Position numbers and translations under genes: made by a program | Notes under the pieces: model-generated | What the model was told of the DNA's origin: nothing | The model's input: only the letters and a program-made list of their open reading frames with translations | The model's database searches: none | Assembly (NCBI RefSeq): GCF_000300005.1 | Contig: NC_018691.1 | Coordinates: 3,658,001-3,722,000, forward strand | Reading direction: 5' to 3' | DNA length: 64,000 bases | Origin: Alloalcanivorax dieselolei B5 | Lineage (GTDB): Bacteria; Pseudomonadota; Gammaproteobacteria; Pseudomonadales; Alcanivoracaceae | Shown here: positions 43,134 to 52,056 of the stretch, one piece after another | How positions within the stretch are numbered: the stretch's first letter is position 1 | Layout of the letters: the number at the start of each line of letters is the position of its first letter

Positions 43134-44119
43134 CAACGGGCCCGGTAGTCGTCGAGCAGCCGATGCAGCCGGTCCAGCATGCCACTGCTCAGCTCGCCGT
43201 CGCTGACCAGCGACTGGGTGGCTTTATCAGCGGCGGATTTCCACTCGGTGCGTTGTTCGTCGCTGGGGGTCACCGTTTCCAGCCCTTGCTGTTGCACCGC
43301 CTTGAACGCTTCGCGGTTCTGCTCGCGGCCTTCCTGATCCAATTGAGTGAAGGTGTTGCCCAGGACTTCGCGCATGATCTTCTGATCCCCCTCGGAAAGA
43401 CGATCGAAATAGCGCTTGTCGATGGCCAGCAGGCCGTAGGTGTACAGCAGCGGCAGGTCGGTGATGTACTTCACCCGCGCGTACCATTGCAGAGTGAGCG
43501 CCGCCACCGGCGGCGCGGCGAAGCTGTCGATGGCGCCGGTCTGCAACGATGTCAGCACCGAGCCGATATTCAGCACGATCGGAGACAATCCCAGTGTCTT
43601 GGCCGCCTTGGCGGAAGCCGAGTCACTGGCCGGCAACCACAACTTGCGCGCCTGCAGATCCGCCAGACTGACCACCGGCTGCGTCGACATAATGTAGGCA
43701 AAGCCGCCGTCCACCAGTCCGAAACTGATCCAGCCGTTATCTTCCAGCCCCTTGAGGATGACCGGATCCAGCTCTTCGCGAACCGCGTCCACTTCGCCGT
43801 AATCATTGAACGTGAGCGGCACGTTGAGGATCTGGCCATCCGGATAGGCGTCGGCGAAGGCACCGCCCTGGGCCATCTGGCCGTGCAACTGACCGATACG
43901 AATCTTGCGCTGTACCGCCCTGTCGTCCCCCATCACACCGCCGGGATAAATCTTCAGGGCCACTCGTCCCTCGGTGCGCTCCTCGATGGTGGCGCCGGCT
44001 TTTTTCAGCGCCCGAACCACACTGGTGCCATCCGGATACAGGGTGGAAATCTTGAAGGTGGTGGCCAAGGCCAGCACCGGAAACAGGGCCATGACGGCCA
44101 CCACGAATCGCAACATCAT
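43133..44119 (-). CDS. TRAP transporter binding protein partnered with TatT
   Basis: A 328-residue DctP-type receptor with a signal peptide (MMLRFVVAVMALFPVLALAT). KIYPGGVMGDDRAVQRKIRIGQLHG and NVPLTFNDYGEVDAVREEL match the TRAP receptors that occur with TatT lipoproteins (TPAT systems, e.g. Tp0957-Tp0956 of Treponema), which are thought to handle hydrophobic ligands. GGAGAGG abuts the ATG, so initiation may be at 44119, at the next ATG 44116, or at an upstream ATG 44152. Confidence 0.88.
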   Translation of the reverse strand: MMLRFVVAVMALFPVLALATTFKISTLYPDGTSVVRALKKAGATIEERTEGRVALKIYPGGVMGDDRAVQRKIRIGQLHGQMAQGGAFADAYPDGQILNVPLTFNDYGEVDAVREELDPVILKGLEDNGWISFGLVDGGFAYIMSTQPVVSLADLQARKLWLPASDSASAKAAKTLGLSPIVLNIGSVLTSLQTGAIDSFAAPPVAALTLQWYARVKYITDLPLLYTYGLLAIDKRYFDRLSEGDQKIMREVLGNTFTQLDQEGREQNREAFKAVQQQGLETVTPSDEQRTEWKSAADKATQSLVSDGELSSGMLDRLHRLLDDYRAR

Positions 44120-44194
44120 CCTCTCCAGCTTCGATGGGGCCGGGCGCTCCATCGCTCACATACACGGCTCACATATACTGCTCAAAAATGCCGC

Positions 44195-45031
44195 TCAGAA
44201 ATACGCGTCGGCGCTGTCCAGCAGACGTTGTGCCTGCTGCTGTGCGTAGACGTTCTGCAAGGTCAGTCCGGGCTGCTCCGGATCCGCTTCCAGCACTTTA
44301 TGAAGCTGGGCATCATGCAGCTCACGATCAAACACCAGACGGGCATAGTGCTCGGCGTACAGCACCCGCGCCAGCAGGTTGCGCCCTTGGGACAACGCCA
44401 CCGCCTGCTCGAAATGCGCCTTGGCCTGCTCCGGCTGGCCGCCCAGGGAGGCCGGCAGCAGACTGTTGAGCACTCCCAGGTACATATGCGCCTGACCGTT
44501 CTGGTAGCCTTCGTCCAATGTCACCACCCGCTCCATCAGCGCACGCACCCGGGCCAGTTCGGCCACCGCGTTCCAGTCGTCGGAATGGGTCTGGATGTAG
44601 CCGGCCCAGGCGCTGCCCAGAGTAAACAACAGGGGCAGATCCTCGTCGCCGGCCTCCGCCAGCAACGCCTCGAACTCCGGCACCGGCGTCTGGCGCAAAT
44701 CGCAGTAATCGCTCCGCTGGCTGCAAGCGGCGCGCATGGCGTAATCCAGGGCCTTCTCGTTGAGTGTCGCGGCGCGATCGGGGTCCTCAACGAACAAACC
44801 GGCGTAGGCGCCATACAAATCGGCGCCGGCACGCAACAGGCTGGTACGCTCCGGCCAGGTCAGGATCAGACCATCCACCATCAGCAGATAGCTGGGCAGT
44901 CCCTCACCCACCAGGACCAGATCGTTGTTGTCCTCGATGCCCTTGGCCAGATTGTCGCCGATCCGATTCACCGCGCAGCCCTGCACAATCAGCAACAGAA
45001 CCACCGAACAGACTGCTCGCCATTGTTTCAC
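44195..45031 (-). CDS. TRAP-associated TatT-type TPR lipoprotein
   Basis: A 278-residue protein with a signal/lipobox region (VLLLIVQGCAVNRIGDNLA) and helical repeats throughout (SLLRAGADLYGAYAGLF, LNEKALDYAMRAAC, NGQAHMYLGVLNSLL, AKAHFEQAVALSQG). This matches the TatT (T component of TPAT transporters) family, which forms a trimer next to the DctP-type receptor and has a ligand tunnel. The start is taken as GTG at 45031 after AGGAGG; in-frame codons further upstream lack a ribosome site. It is the first gene of the TRAP operon. Confidence 0.85.
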   Translation of the reverse strand: MKQWRAVCSVVLLLIVQGCAVNRIGDNLAKGIEDNNDLVLVGEGLPSYLLMVDGLILTWPERTSLLRAGADLYGAYAGLFVEDPDRAATLNEKALDYAMRAACSQRSDYCDLRQTPVPEFEALLAEAGDEDLPLLFTLGSAWAGYIQTHSDDWNAVAELARVRALMERVVTLDEGYQNGQAHMYLGVLNSLLPASLGGQPEQAKAHFEQAVALSQGRNLLARVLYAEHYARLVFDRELHDAQLHKVLEADPEQPGLTLQNVYAQQQAQRLLDSADAYF

Positions 45032-45122
45032 GCTGTTGTTGCCTCCTATTCCGGGACTCTTTATAGCAGCGGCCACCGACCAAACTCAAACGACCGTTGG
45101 AAACCGGCCATGACGCTCTGCC

Positions 45123-45947
45123 TCACGCCGGCCGCTGACGGCGCCAGAGCCCCACCGCGGTGCCAATCGCCATGCCGCTGAGCAATCCGGCCAGATGCGC
45201 TGAGTTGGCGACGATGCCGGAGAGCCCGACATAACAGATCACCAGCCACACCAGCATCAACACCACCACTTCCTTGCGCAGTTGATAGCCGGCCCCTGGA
45301 TTGACCTTGCCGTACAGCCACAGATACCCGAGCAGGCCATACACCACACCGGACAGACCGCCGAAATTGGGGCCGGTGTCGTAGAACTGAGCCAGGTTGC
45401 TGACGGCGGCGGTAACCAGGGTGATCCACAGCAGTTGAAAACTGGACTGGAACCGTTCAATCACCCGGCCCAGATCGCACCACCACAACAGATTGAACAG
45501 GATATGCAGAAGCGACATGTGCAGCAGCATCGGGGTGACCACCCGCCATGGCTGCACGGCCAGTCCGTCCAGGGAAGGCGGAAACATCAGCGCCGCGTAA
45601 AGCCGGTCTCCCAGTAAAAAGGGGGACAGATACACCAGAACACAGAGCACCAGCCCGCTCTTGGTCACCAGCCCCAGGCTGCGAAACCAGCCGCCACTGA
45701 ACAGCGCCTGCCGCGGCACGTCGGCGGGGGCATTGCTGTGCCAGGCGTCTTCCTGCCAGCGCCGGTCATCGGGGCTGGCCAGGAAGGCCTGACACAGCTC
45801 GCGGGCTTCCTCAAAGCGGTCCGCCGCCACGGACACCACCTGGCCGTCCTGCTCCGGTCGCAGCTCCGCGCGGATACCGCGCTGCCCCAGCATATGCACC
45901 AACCGCGCGGCGAGCGCGGCGTTGTTCACGCGAACCAGTTCAATCAT
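45123..45947 (-). CDS. glpG: Rhomboid intramembrane serine protease, GlpG type
   Basis: A 274-residue rhomboid. A cytoplasmic GlpG-type domain occupies about residues 1-75 (MIELVRVNNAALAARLVHML). The membrane core has HILFNLLWWCDLG, the catalytic Ser in GGLSGVVYGLLGY and the catalytic His in NSAHLAGLLSGMAIG. It cleaves single-pass membrane proteins within the bilayer. Its ATG overlaps the stop of the aminopeptidase gene (ATGA), so it is the last gene of an efpL-aminopeptidase-glpG unit. Confidence 0.92.
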   Translation of the reverse strand: MIELVRVNNAALAARLVHMLGQRGIRAELRPEQDGQVVSVAADRFEEARELCQAFLASPDDRRWQEDAWHSNAPADVPRQALFSGGWFRSLGLVTKSGLVLCVLVYLSPFLLGDRLYAALMFPPSLDGLAVQPWRVVTPMLLHMSLLHILFNLLWWCDLGRVIERFQSSFQLLWITLVTAAVSNLAQFYDTGPNFGGLSGVVYGLLGYLWLYGKVNPGAGYQLRKEVVVLMLVWLVICYVGLSGIVANSAHLAGLLSGMAIGTAVGLWRRQRPA

Positions 45948-46987
45948 GGAATCTCCTGCTGCCAGCGCCGCCGGGCCCGTGGGTCATCGGCGAGCCGCTC
46001 CACCTGCTCCCAGAAGCAGTGCCAATGCCCGCCACAGCCTAACAGAAGGGCCTGGAAAGCGGGCACCAAACCGTAATAATCCCCCACGCCGTTGAGTTGG
46101 GCATTATTGAGCGGGCCCTGGAAAAAGCCCTGATAGGCGTCCAGGGCGGGCAGTTGGCGGCGCTCGGACTGATAGCGCTGGCGCAACTGGCCAATCAGCC
46201 GGTCCTTGCTCTCGGCCATCGCCGATCCCGGGATGTCACTGGCGTAGAGTCGGGTCAAGGCCGCGCGGGTGTCGGTCACCATGGCCAGAAAGGCGGCACG
46301 GGCACGGTCCACATCGCGCCAGCGCTCCAGGTCCACGGTCAGGTCATGGCCGGCAATGAACCGGGTGGTGCCTTCACGGGCCACCATGGTGGCCAGGGAC
46401 TCATTGAAGCGGGTATCGCCCTTCACATACAAACGCCGGTGCACCAGTTCGTGCAACAGCAGGTCCACCATGTCGGCGCGGGAACGGTTCATCATCGGCG
46501 TGGTGAGCGGGTCGTTGAACCAGCCCAGCGTGGAGTAAGCGGCGGCACCGCCCACATAGGTGTCGAAACCCTGCTCATCGAGATCATGTGCCGCACGCAA
46601 GGCGGCCTGCCGATCGAAATAACCGCGATAGCTGACACAACCGGCAAACGGGTAGCACCAGGTTTCTGGCGTCAAGGAGAACGCCGGCGCGGCCATGAGA
46701 TTCCAGACCACCGCCCGGCTTTCCAGGGCCACGTACTGCCGATAGACACCGCGAGCGGGCAATCCCATGCGGTCGGCGGCGAAGTCCAGCACCTCCTCCG
46801 CCAGCCGCAGATTATCCCGCACCCGCTGCGGCGTGGCCGGATCGGCCAGGGCGTCGGCCAGCGGCTGCCGTTTCGACATCAGAGACCAATGCCCCTTTAT
46901 TGCCTGGCCGTAATAGCCCAGTTGGCAGCCGGAGAGCACCGCCACCACAATGACAGCGGCCAACAGCCAGATCCGTTTACGCCTCAT
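45944..46987 (-). CDS. Putative zinc aminopeptidase lipoprotein (PF10023 type)
   Basis: A 347-residue exported protein with lipobox VLSGCQ (Cys about 21) and the zinc motif LLLHELVHRRLYVKGDTRFNES, where HELVH supplies two ligands and the downstream Glu (NES) the third. This is the bacterial predicted-aminopeptidase family. Its ATG overlaps the efpL stop and its stop overlaps the glpG start, both as ATGA. Substrate unknown. Confidence 0.87.
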   Translation of the reverse strand: MRRKRIWLLAAVIVVAVLSGCQLGYYGQAIKGHWSLMSKRQPLADALADPATPQRVRDNLRLAEEVLDFAADRMGLPARGVYRQYVALESRAVVWNLMAAPAFSLTPETWCYPFAGCVSYRGYFDRQAALRAAHDLDEQGFDTYVGGAAAYSTLGWFNDPLTTPMMNRSRADMVDLLLHELVHRRLYVKGDTRFNESLATMVAREGTTRFIAGHDLTVDLERWRDVDRARAAFLAMVTDTRAALTRLYASDIPGSAMAESKDRLIGQLRQRYQSERRQLPALDAYQGFFQGPLNNAQLNGVGDYYGLVPAFQALLLGCGGHWHCFWEQVERLADDPRARRRWQQEIP

Positions 46988-47550
46988 GCGCGGGACATGA
47001 ACTTCCGTTCCAGGGTATTGACCTTCACCCGCTCCCCCTCCTGAATGTACTCCGGCACCTGGATCACCAGGCCGGTTTCCAGGGTGGCGGGTTTGGTGCG
47101 GGCGCTGGCGGAGGCGGCTTTCATCGCCGGCGCCGTTTCCTCAATGGTCAGTTCCACCGCCTGCGGCAGTTCCAGGCCGATCACCGAATCACCGACCCGC
47201 AAGGCCAGCAACCCGCCGGTAGCCTCGGTAACGAACGCCAGTTCATCCTCGATGTCCTCGGACCGCAGCGGGTATTGGGTGAAATCCTCCTCGTCCATGA
47301 AGATATGCTCGGCGCCGTCCACATAGGAGAAACGCACCGGGCGGCGTTGCAGATCCACGGTGGGCACGTCGTCATCGCCCTTGAAGCGCTCCTCGAACTT
47401 GGAGCCGCCGCCAACGGCCGTGGCGCGGACCCGGTAGAGGGTGGCGGCACCACGGGCGGAAGGGGATTGCACTTCGATCTGGCGGATCACGTAGAGGCCG
47501 CCGTTATGCTCGATCACATCGGATTTCTTCAGGTCGCTGGCGCGGGTCAC
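46984..47550 (-). CDS. efpL: Elongation factor P-like protein EfpL (YeiP)
   Basis: A 188-residue three-domain EF-P paralogue. The acceptor-loop region reads QSPSARGAATLYRVR, as in YeiP/EfpL where an Arg rather than a modified Lys sits at the tip. The middle and C-terminal parts (FSYVDGAEHIFMDEEDF; ASASARTKPATLETGLVIQVPEYI) are nearly diagnostic. It relieves ribosome stalling at a subset of proline-containing motifs. First gene of the operon with the aminopeptidase and glpG. Confidence 0.95.
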   Translation of the reverse strand: MTRASDLKKSDVIEHNGGLYVIRQIEVQSPSARGAATLYRVRATAVGGGSKFEERFKGDDDVPTVDLQRRPVRFSYVDGAEHIFMDEEDFTQYPLRSEDIEDELAFVTEATGGLLALRVGDSVIGLELPQAVELTIEETAPAMKAASASARTKPATLETGLVIQVPEYIQEGERVKVNTLERKFMSRA

Positions 47551-47684
47551 AAAACAATCCTCACTGAATGGTCGCCAGCCATTCTAGCCCAGAGGGCAAG
47601 ACGGTCCTACAGTCGTGACGCCGGACGCCCTGGCAAGCATGAAAAGTGGTTGTTTATATCCGCAATGTTCCGAGACACGGTGTT

Positions 47685-48479
47685 CTATAGCGTCTGGCGT
47701 CCAGCGTCCCGCGTCAGGCGTTCCGCAATCCAGTCCCGGGCGCGTTCGCTCAGGCGCTTGGGGTCGTCGTCCGCCGGCAAGGGCGCGCCGAAGGTCAGAT
47801 CGACAATGACCCGCGGACGGCCCAGCAGCCGCCACAGATGATGGTGGAATTCGTCGTTGCCGATGAACGCCAGAGTCGGATCAAAGTCACCGTTATGGTC
47901 CCGGTAACGCAGCGCCACCGGCTGCACCGGCGCCTGATCAGCGGCGGCCAGCAACTGCGGGAAAAACCGCCGCACGGCACGGCCATCCGTGGTGGTGCCC
48001 TCGGGGAAGACCAGCACCGAACGGCCACCTGCCAGGCGCTCGCGGATTTCCTCGACCTTGCGGCTGACTTCGCCGCGGCCGCGACGAATGAACAGGGTCC
48101 CCACATTGCGGGCCAGCCAGCCGATCACCGGCCACTCGGCCACTTCCGCCTTGGACAACATATCGCAGGGCCGCAGCGCGCCGATCACGGGAATGTCCAG
48201 CCAGGAAACGTGGTTGCTGATCAACAGCATGGCGCCACCGGCCGGTGCGCCGGTCACCCGTAGCCGCACCCCCAGCAGCGACAACAGCCGCAAATACCAG
48301 CGCTGTTTGGCCATCACCATGGCCGGATGAGACCGCGGATAGCGGGCGCGCAGCCACAATGCCTCAAGCACCCCGGCAAGGATATGCAGCACCACCAGCG
48401 GCAGCCGCCAGGCCCGGCGCAGCGCGGCGGCCAGCCCCGTGCCATGGCGATTGGCGGCGGCGGTCTCCAGCCGTTCCAT
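47685..48479 (-). CDS. olsA: Lysophospholipid/lyso-ornithine lipid acyltransferase (PlsC family, OlsA-like)
   Basis: A 264-residue 1-acylglycerol-3-phosphate acyltransferase-type enzyme with the catalytic NHVSWLD (NHx4D), FIRRGRGEVSRK and FPEGTTTDG motifs and an N-terminal membrane segment (LVVLHILAGVLEALWL). The ATG at 48479 shares its A with the TGA of the OlsB-like gene (TGATG). Paired with OlsB it would add the second acyl chain to make ornithine lipid; on its own it could be a second PlsC. Confidence 0.85.
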   Translation of the reverse strand: MERLETAAANRHGTGLAAALRRAWRLPLVVLHILAGVLEALWLRARYPRSHPAMVMAKQRWYLRLLSLLGVRLRVTGAPAGGAMLLISNHVSWLDIPVIGALRPCDMLSKAEVAEWPVIGWLARNVGTLFIRRGRGEVSRKVEEIRERLAGGRSVLVFPEGTTTDGRAVRRFFPQLLAAADQAPVQPVALRYRDHNGDFDPTLAFIGNDEFHHHLWRLLGRPRVIVDLTFGAPLPADDDPKRLSERARDWIAERLTRDAGRQTL

Positions 48480-49315
48480 CACACCGCCTGCGCCGGTTGC
48501 AGGAAATGCTGGACGTAGCGGCTGGGCAGATCGTCCACCGCCAGCAGGATGAAGTAGTCCAGACAGTTGAAATCCGGATCCCAGCACGGTTCGCCGCAGA
48601 CCTTGGCGCCCATGCGCAGGTAGGCCTTGAGCAGTGGCGGCATGCGCTTGCCGTTCTCCAGCGGATCGCCGGGCAGACTTTCCAGACGGTACCGCGGTGA
48701 CACCCGGTATTGCGCCGGTGCTCTGTGATTCTCGCGAATATGCTGGTCTATGGCGGCCACGTTATAACCCTCGCCCAGAGCGATACTGGCACAGCCGATC
48801 AGGTAACGGGTGTTCTGCTCGATCATGTAACGGGCCAGCCGTGCCCACAGCACGGTGATCACGGCGCCGCCGCGATGGCGCGGGTCGATGCAGGTGCGGC
48901 CAATCTCCGCCACCTGGCCATCCAGATGCCGCACCAGGGGCATGTGGAACTCGCCGGTGGAGTAAAAGCCACCGGTGCGCGCCACCCGATCACCAGGCAG
49001 CACCCGGGTATAGCCCACCAATTCTCCGGTCTGGTTATCGCGCACCACCAAATGCAGACAATGGCGGTCGAAGCGATCCCGGTCCAGACCGAATGGAGCA
49101 TGGAAGCTGGCACCGTATTCCTCGGAGAAAATCCGGTAGCGCATGCGCTGCACTTTCAGGATCTCGCGTCGAGACCGGGTAAAGTAGGCGCTGAAACGGC
49201 TGTTGTTGGTATTCGCCTCTTCCCGCTCACGGGCAGGCTGGCGGAAAACCACCCGCCATTGCGGCTTCAGGGCTTTCAATTTTCCAGCGGCTTGCGCAAG
49301 CATAATGGGCTCCAT
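48479..49315 (-). CDS. olsB: Ornithine N-acyltransferase, OlsB-like
   Basis: A 278-residue GNAT-fold acyl-ACP-dependent acyltransferase that would transfer a 3-hydroxyacyl chain to the alpha-amino group of ornithine. Blocks include VQRMRYRIFSEEYGASFH, LVVRDNQTGELVGYTRVLPGD and AEIGRTCIDPRHRGGAVITVLW. The start at 49315 (MEPIM) is tentative; ATG at 49303 is also possible. It precedes and is coupled to the PlsC-type gene, the known olsBA layout. Confidence 0.87.
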   Translation of the reverse strand: MEPIMLAQAAGKLKALKPQWRVVFRQPAREREEANTNNSRFSAYFTRSRREILKVQRMRYRIFSEEYGASFHAPFGLDRDRFDRHCLHLVVRDNQTGELVGYTRVLPGDRVARTGGFYSTGEFHMPLVRHLDGQVAEIGRTCIDPRHRGGAVITVLWARLARYMIEQNTRYLIGCASIALGEGYNVAAIDQHIRENHRAPAQYRVSPRYRLESLPGDPLENGKRMPPLLKAYLRMGAKVCGEPCWDPDFNCLDYFILLAVDDLPSRYVQHFLQPAQAV

Positions 49316-49547
49316 GGCTCTTTTTCCGGCAGTCTGTAAGCCCGCCATGTCGACGCCGTGACAGCCTTGTGACAGTTCCGCGACAGGACCGCCGCACCAA
49401 TTACCCGCTCTCTGGCCATCAACAGGTGCCGCCACGGCAACGTGCCGTCGCCAAAAAAGAAATTATCCGGTCGCCACAATCCGTGTTTCATGGCCAGACC
49501 GGCGCCGCGCGCGGCGCTCTCTTTCGGTATCAAGTGGGGAAACCAAC

Positions 49548-50573
49548 ATGTTCTTAACCACCGCCAGAGCGCTGCTTGCCATATCCACCCTTGTTTGTGC
49601 TCTGACCTCCATGGCGGACGGCCGTCTGCCGATTTCCTTCGTTCTCGATTGGAAACTTCAGGGCGTGCACTCGTGGTACTACCTGGCCGAGGACCGAGGC
49701 TACTTTGATCGGGAAAACATCGAACTGAACATCGATCAGGGCGATGGCTCCGCCGCCACCGTCACCAAGATCATGGCGGGAACCTATCAGGCCGGTTTCG
49801 GTGACGTTAACGCGATTATCCAGAACGCGGCCCGGCGCCCGGAAAGCACACCGGTGATGGTCTACATGGTTTATAACCGGGCGCCCTTCGCCATAATGAC
49901 GCTGGCTGACGGCCCTATTCACAGGCTCGAGGACCTGCAGGGTGCCCGCCTGGGATCACCGGCCGGCGGCGCGGCAATGCGCATGTTCGACACCCTGGCC
50001 CGTCTCAACAACCTGGACGCCGACAGCGTCGAGTGGGTCAACATGGCTCCCAACCTCCAGGAACAGATGTTGCTACGCGGCGAGGTGGATGCCTCCGCGG
50101 TATTCTCGGTGACCAGCTATGTAAACCTGCTGGCTCAGGGCAAGGACCCGGAGCAGGACGTGCGCTGGTTTCATTACGCCGACCACGGCGTGGCCCTGTA
50201 CGGTAACGGCGTGATGGTCTCACCCGAACTGATTGAGCAGCATCCGCAGGCCGTGCACGGGCTGGTAAGGGCAATCAACCACGGTATTCGCGATGCCATC
50301 GCCGATCCGGACGCGGCCATCGAAGCATTGGCCAAACGGGAGCCGCTGATCAACAAGGCCCTGGAAAAACAGCGCCTTCTTTACACCCTGAAAACCGTGA
50401 TGCTGACGCCGGAGGTCAGTGACAACGGCCTGGGCCAAACGGATCCCGAGCGTCTGGCCCGATCTATCGAGCAGGTTGCCGACGTATTCGAGCTACCCGC
50501 CAGACCCAGCGCCAGTCGCGTTTTTACCGATGAATTCCTGCCCCCCAGGGCGCAACGTCAGGCCGGACAATGA
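49548..50573 (+). CDS. ABC transporter binding protein, NMT1/THI5-like (receptor 1)
   Basis: A 341-residue periplasmic receptor with a signal peptide (LLAISTLVCALTSMADG). The mature start PISFVLDWKLQGVHSWYYLA and IDQGDGSAATVTKIMAGTYQAGFGD are hallmarks of the family that binds pyrimidine precursors (ThiY), taurine or related small ligands. It is a paralogue of the receptor at 53949. No permease or ATPase is in its own operon; it is coupled by an ATGA overlap to the amidohydrolase gene, which suggests that its ligand is that enzyme's substrate. Confidence 0.88.
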   Translation: MFLTTARALLAISTLVCALTSMADGRLPISFVLDWKLQGVHSWYYLAEDRGYFDRENIELNIDQGDGSAATVTKIMAGTYQAGFGDVNAIIQNAARRPESTPVMVYMVYNRAPFAIMTLADGPIHRLEDLQGARLGSPAGGAAMRMFDTLARLNNLDADSVEWVNMAPNLQEQMLLRGEVDASAVFSVTSYVNLLAQGKDPEQDVRWFHYADHGVALYGNGVMVSPELIEQHPQAVHGLVRAINHGIRDAIADPDAAIEALAKREPLINKALEKQRLLYTLKTVMLTPEVSDNGLGQTDPERLARSIEQVADVFELPARPSASRVFTDEFLPPRAQRQAGQ

Positions 50574-52051
50574 ACACGCCCGCTCGTTGGCATTGCGAAT
50601 GGCTGCTGCCCGCACCGGGACAGCGCCCGGCCCGGCGGGGCGCCCGCTTGCAATGGAACGGCGCCAACCTGACCTCGTGGCGGAATCGGGCCGTCGATGA
50701 CCCCGTTCCCCCTCGGGGACTGGTGCTGCCGGCACTGGCCAATGCCCATGACCATGCCCGCGGCTTTCGCAACGCCAGCCTTGGCGCCTTCGGCGAACCC
50801 CTGGAAAGCTGGTTGCCATTTCTTGGCTGGATGCCGCCAATGCCGCCTTATCTGTGCGCGGCCACTTCCCTTGCCCGGTCCGCACGCCACGGCGTGGTCA
50901 ACGTCCTGGTCCATTACACCCGCGTGCAAGGCGGCCTGCCTTACCTGGAAGAGGCTCGGGAGGTGGGCCGTGCCGCCCGCGATGTCGGCGTGCATATCGG
51001 CTTCGCCCTGGCGCTAAGGGATCGTCAGTCTCTCGCCTATGCTCCGGACCACACCGTGCTGGCGCGGTTGTCCCCCGCGATTCGCGACGCTATCCGTCGC
51101 CAACTCGCCAGCCCGGCGCTGCCCGTGGCCGAGCAGTTGGCACTGGTCGAGGAAGTGGCTGCCGCCTGCGCCGACTACCCAATGACGGTGCAGTATGGCC
51201 CTACCGGCGTGCAGTGGTGCTCCAACGCTTTACTGGAAGGCGTGGCGCAGGCGTCCTCCGATCAACAAAGACCAGTGCACATGCACTTGCTGGAAACCAG
51301 GCGGCAAAGACAATGGGCCGATCACGCCTTCCCCGGCGGCATCGTCCACCATCTGGACCAACTGGGACTGCTCACTCCCCGGCTGACCCTGGCGCACTGT
51401 ACCTGGTGCCGGCCGGAGGAACTGGCCCTGCTGGTGGAACGGGGGGTCACCATCGCCGTCAACACCAGTTCCAATCTGCTGTTGGGCTCCGGTATCGCGC
51501 CGTTTGAGGAGATGCAGCGTCAGGGCTGCCGGGTGGCCATGGGGCTGGACGGTCTGGCACTGGACGAAGACGACGACGCCTGGCGCGAATTACGTCTGAC
51601 CTGGGCTCTGCATCGGGGAAGCGAATTCCGGCCGGCGCTGGACGCCGCCACCCTCTGGCGATTCGCCGCCGTCGACGGCCGGCGCGCGGTCACCGGCGAA
51701 CAGGATGGTGGCGGCGTGATCGACGACGGCGCTCCGGCGGACCTGATCATGCTGGACTGGGACGCTCTCAACGACGACGGACTCTGGCCCGACCACGACC
51801 CCTGGCCGTTGATACTGGCGCGGGCCAGTGGCCGCCATATCGACAAGGTAGTGGCCTCGGGGCGGCTGATTGTCGACCAGGGCCAGGTACTGACCGTGGA
51901 CGAAACCGCGCTCACCGACGAATTACATCGACGCGCGCGGCATGCCATTGACCGTGACAGTGCCGGGATACAGGCATGGCGCCGGACTCTCACCACATTC
52001 AGCCGCGAGCTGGAAGCCTTCTATCACCATCAGGGACATTGCTGTGGCTGA
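50570..52051 (+). CDS. TRZ/ATZ-type amidohydrolase
   Basis: A 493-residue metal-dependent hydrolase of the amidohydrolase superfamily. The metal and catalytic residues are visible: NAHDHARGF (HxH, about residue 60), VHMHLLETR, LTLAHCTWC and MGLDGLALDEDDD. Relatives deaminate or dechlorinate N-heterocycles (guanine, cytosine, s-triazines, 5-methylthioadenosine). The combination with an NMT1-type receptor in the same operon points to a heterocyclic amine. Exact substrate unknown. Confidence 0.85.
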   Translation: MNTPARWHCEWLLPAPGQRPARRGARLQWNGANLTSWRNRAVDDPVPPRGLVLPALANAHDHARGFRNASLGAFGEPLESWLPFLGWMPPMPPYLCAATSLARSARHGVVNVLVHYTRVQGGLPYLEEAREVGRAARDVGVHIGFALALRDRQSLAYAPDHTVLARLSPAIRDAIRRQLASPALPVAEQLALVEEVAAACADYPMTVQYGPTGVQWCSNALLEGVAQASSDQQRPVHMHLLETRRQRQWADHAFPGGIVHHLDQLGLLTPRLTLAHCTWCRPEELALLVERGVTIAVNTSSNLLLGSGIAPFEEMQRQGCRVAMGLDGLALDEDDDAWRELRLTWALHRGSEFRPALDAATLWRFAAVDGRRAVTGEQDGGGVIDDGAPADLIMLDWDALNDDGLWPDHDPWPLILARASGRHIDKVVASGRLIVDQGQVLTVDETALTDELHRRARHAIDRDSAGIQAWRRTLTTFSRELEAFYHHQGHCCG

Positions 52052-52056
52052 GATGG

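Noticed and set aside
43163-45181. A 672-codon plus-strand frame across the TRAP-TatT genes
   Set aside because: Its translation is Gln/His/Arg-rich with no domain, and it covers four minus-strand genes that have clear families and coupled starts.
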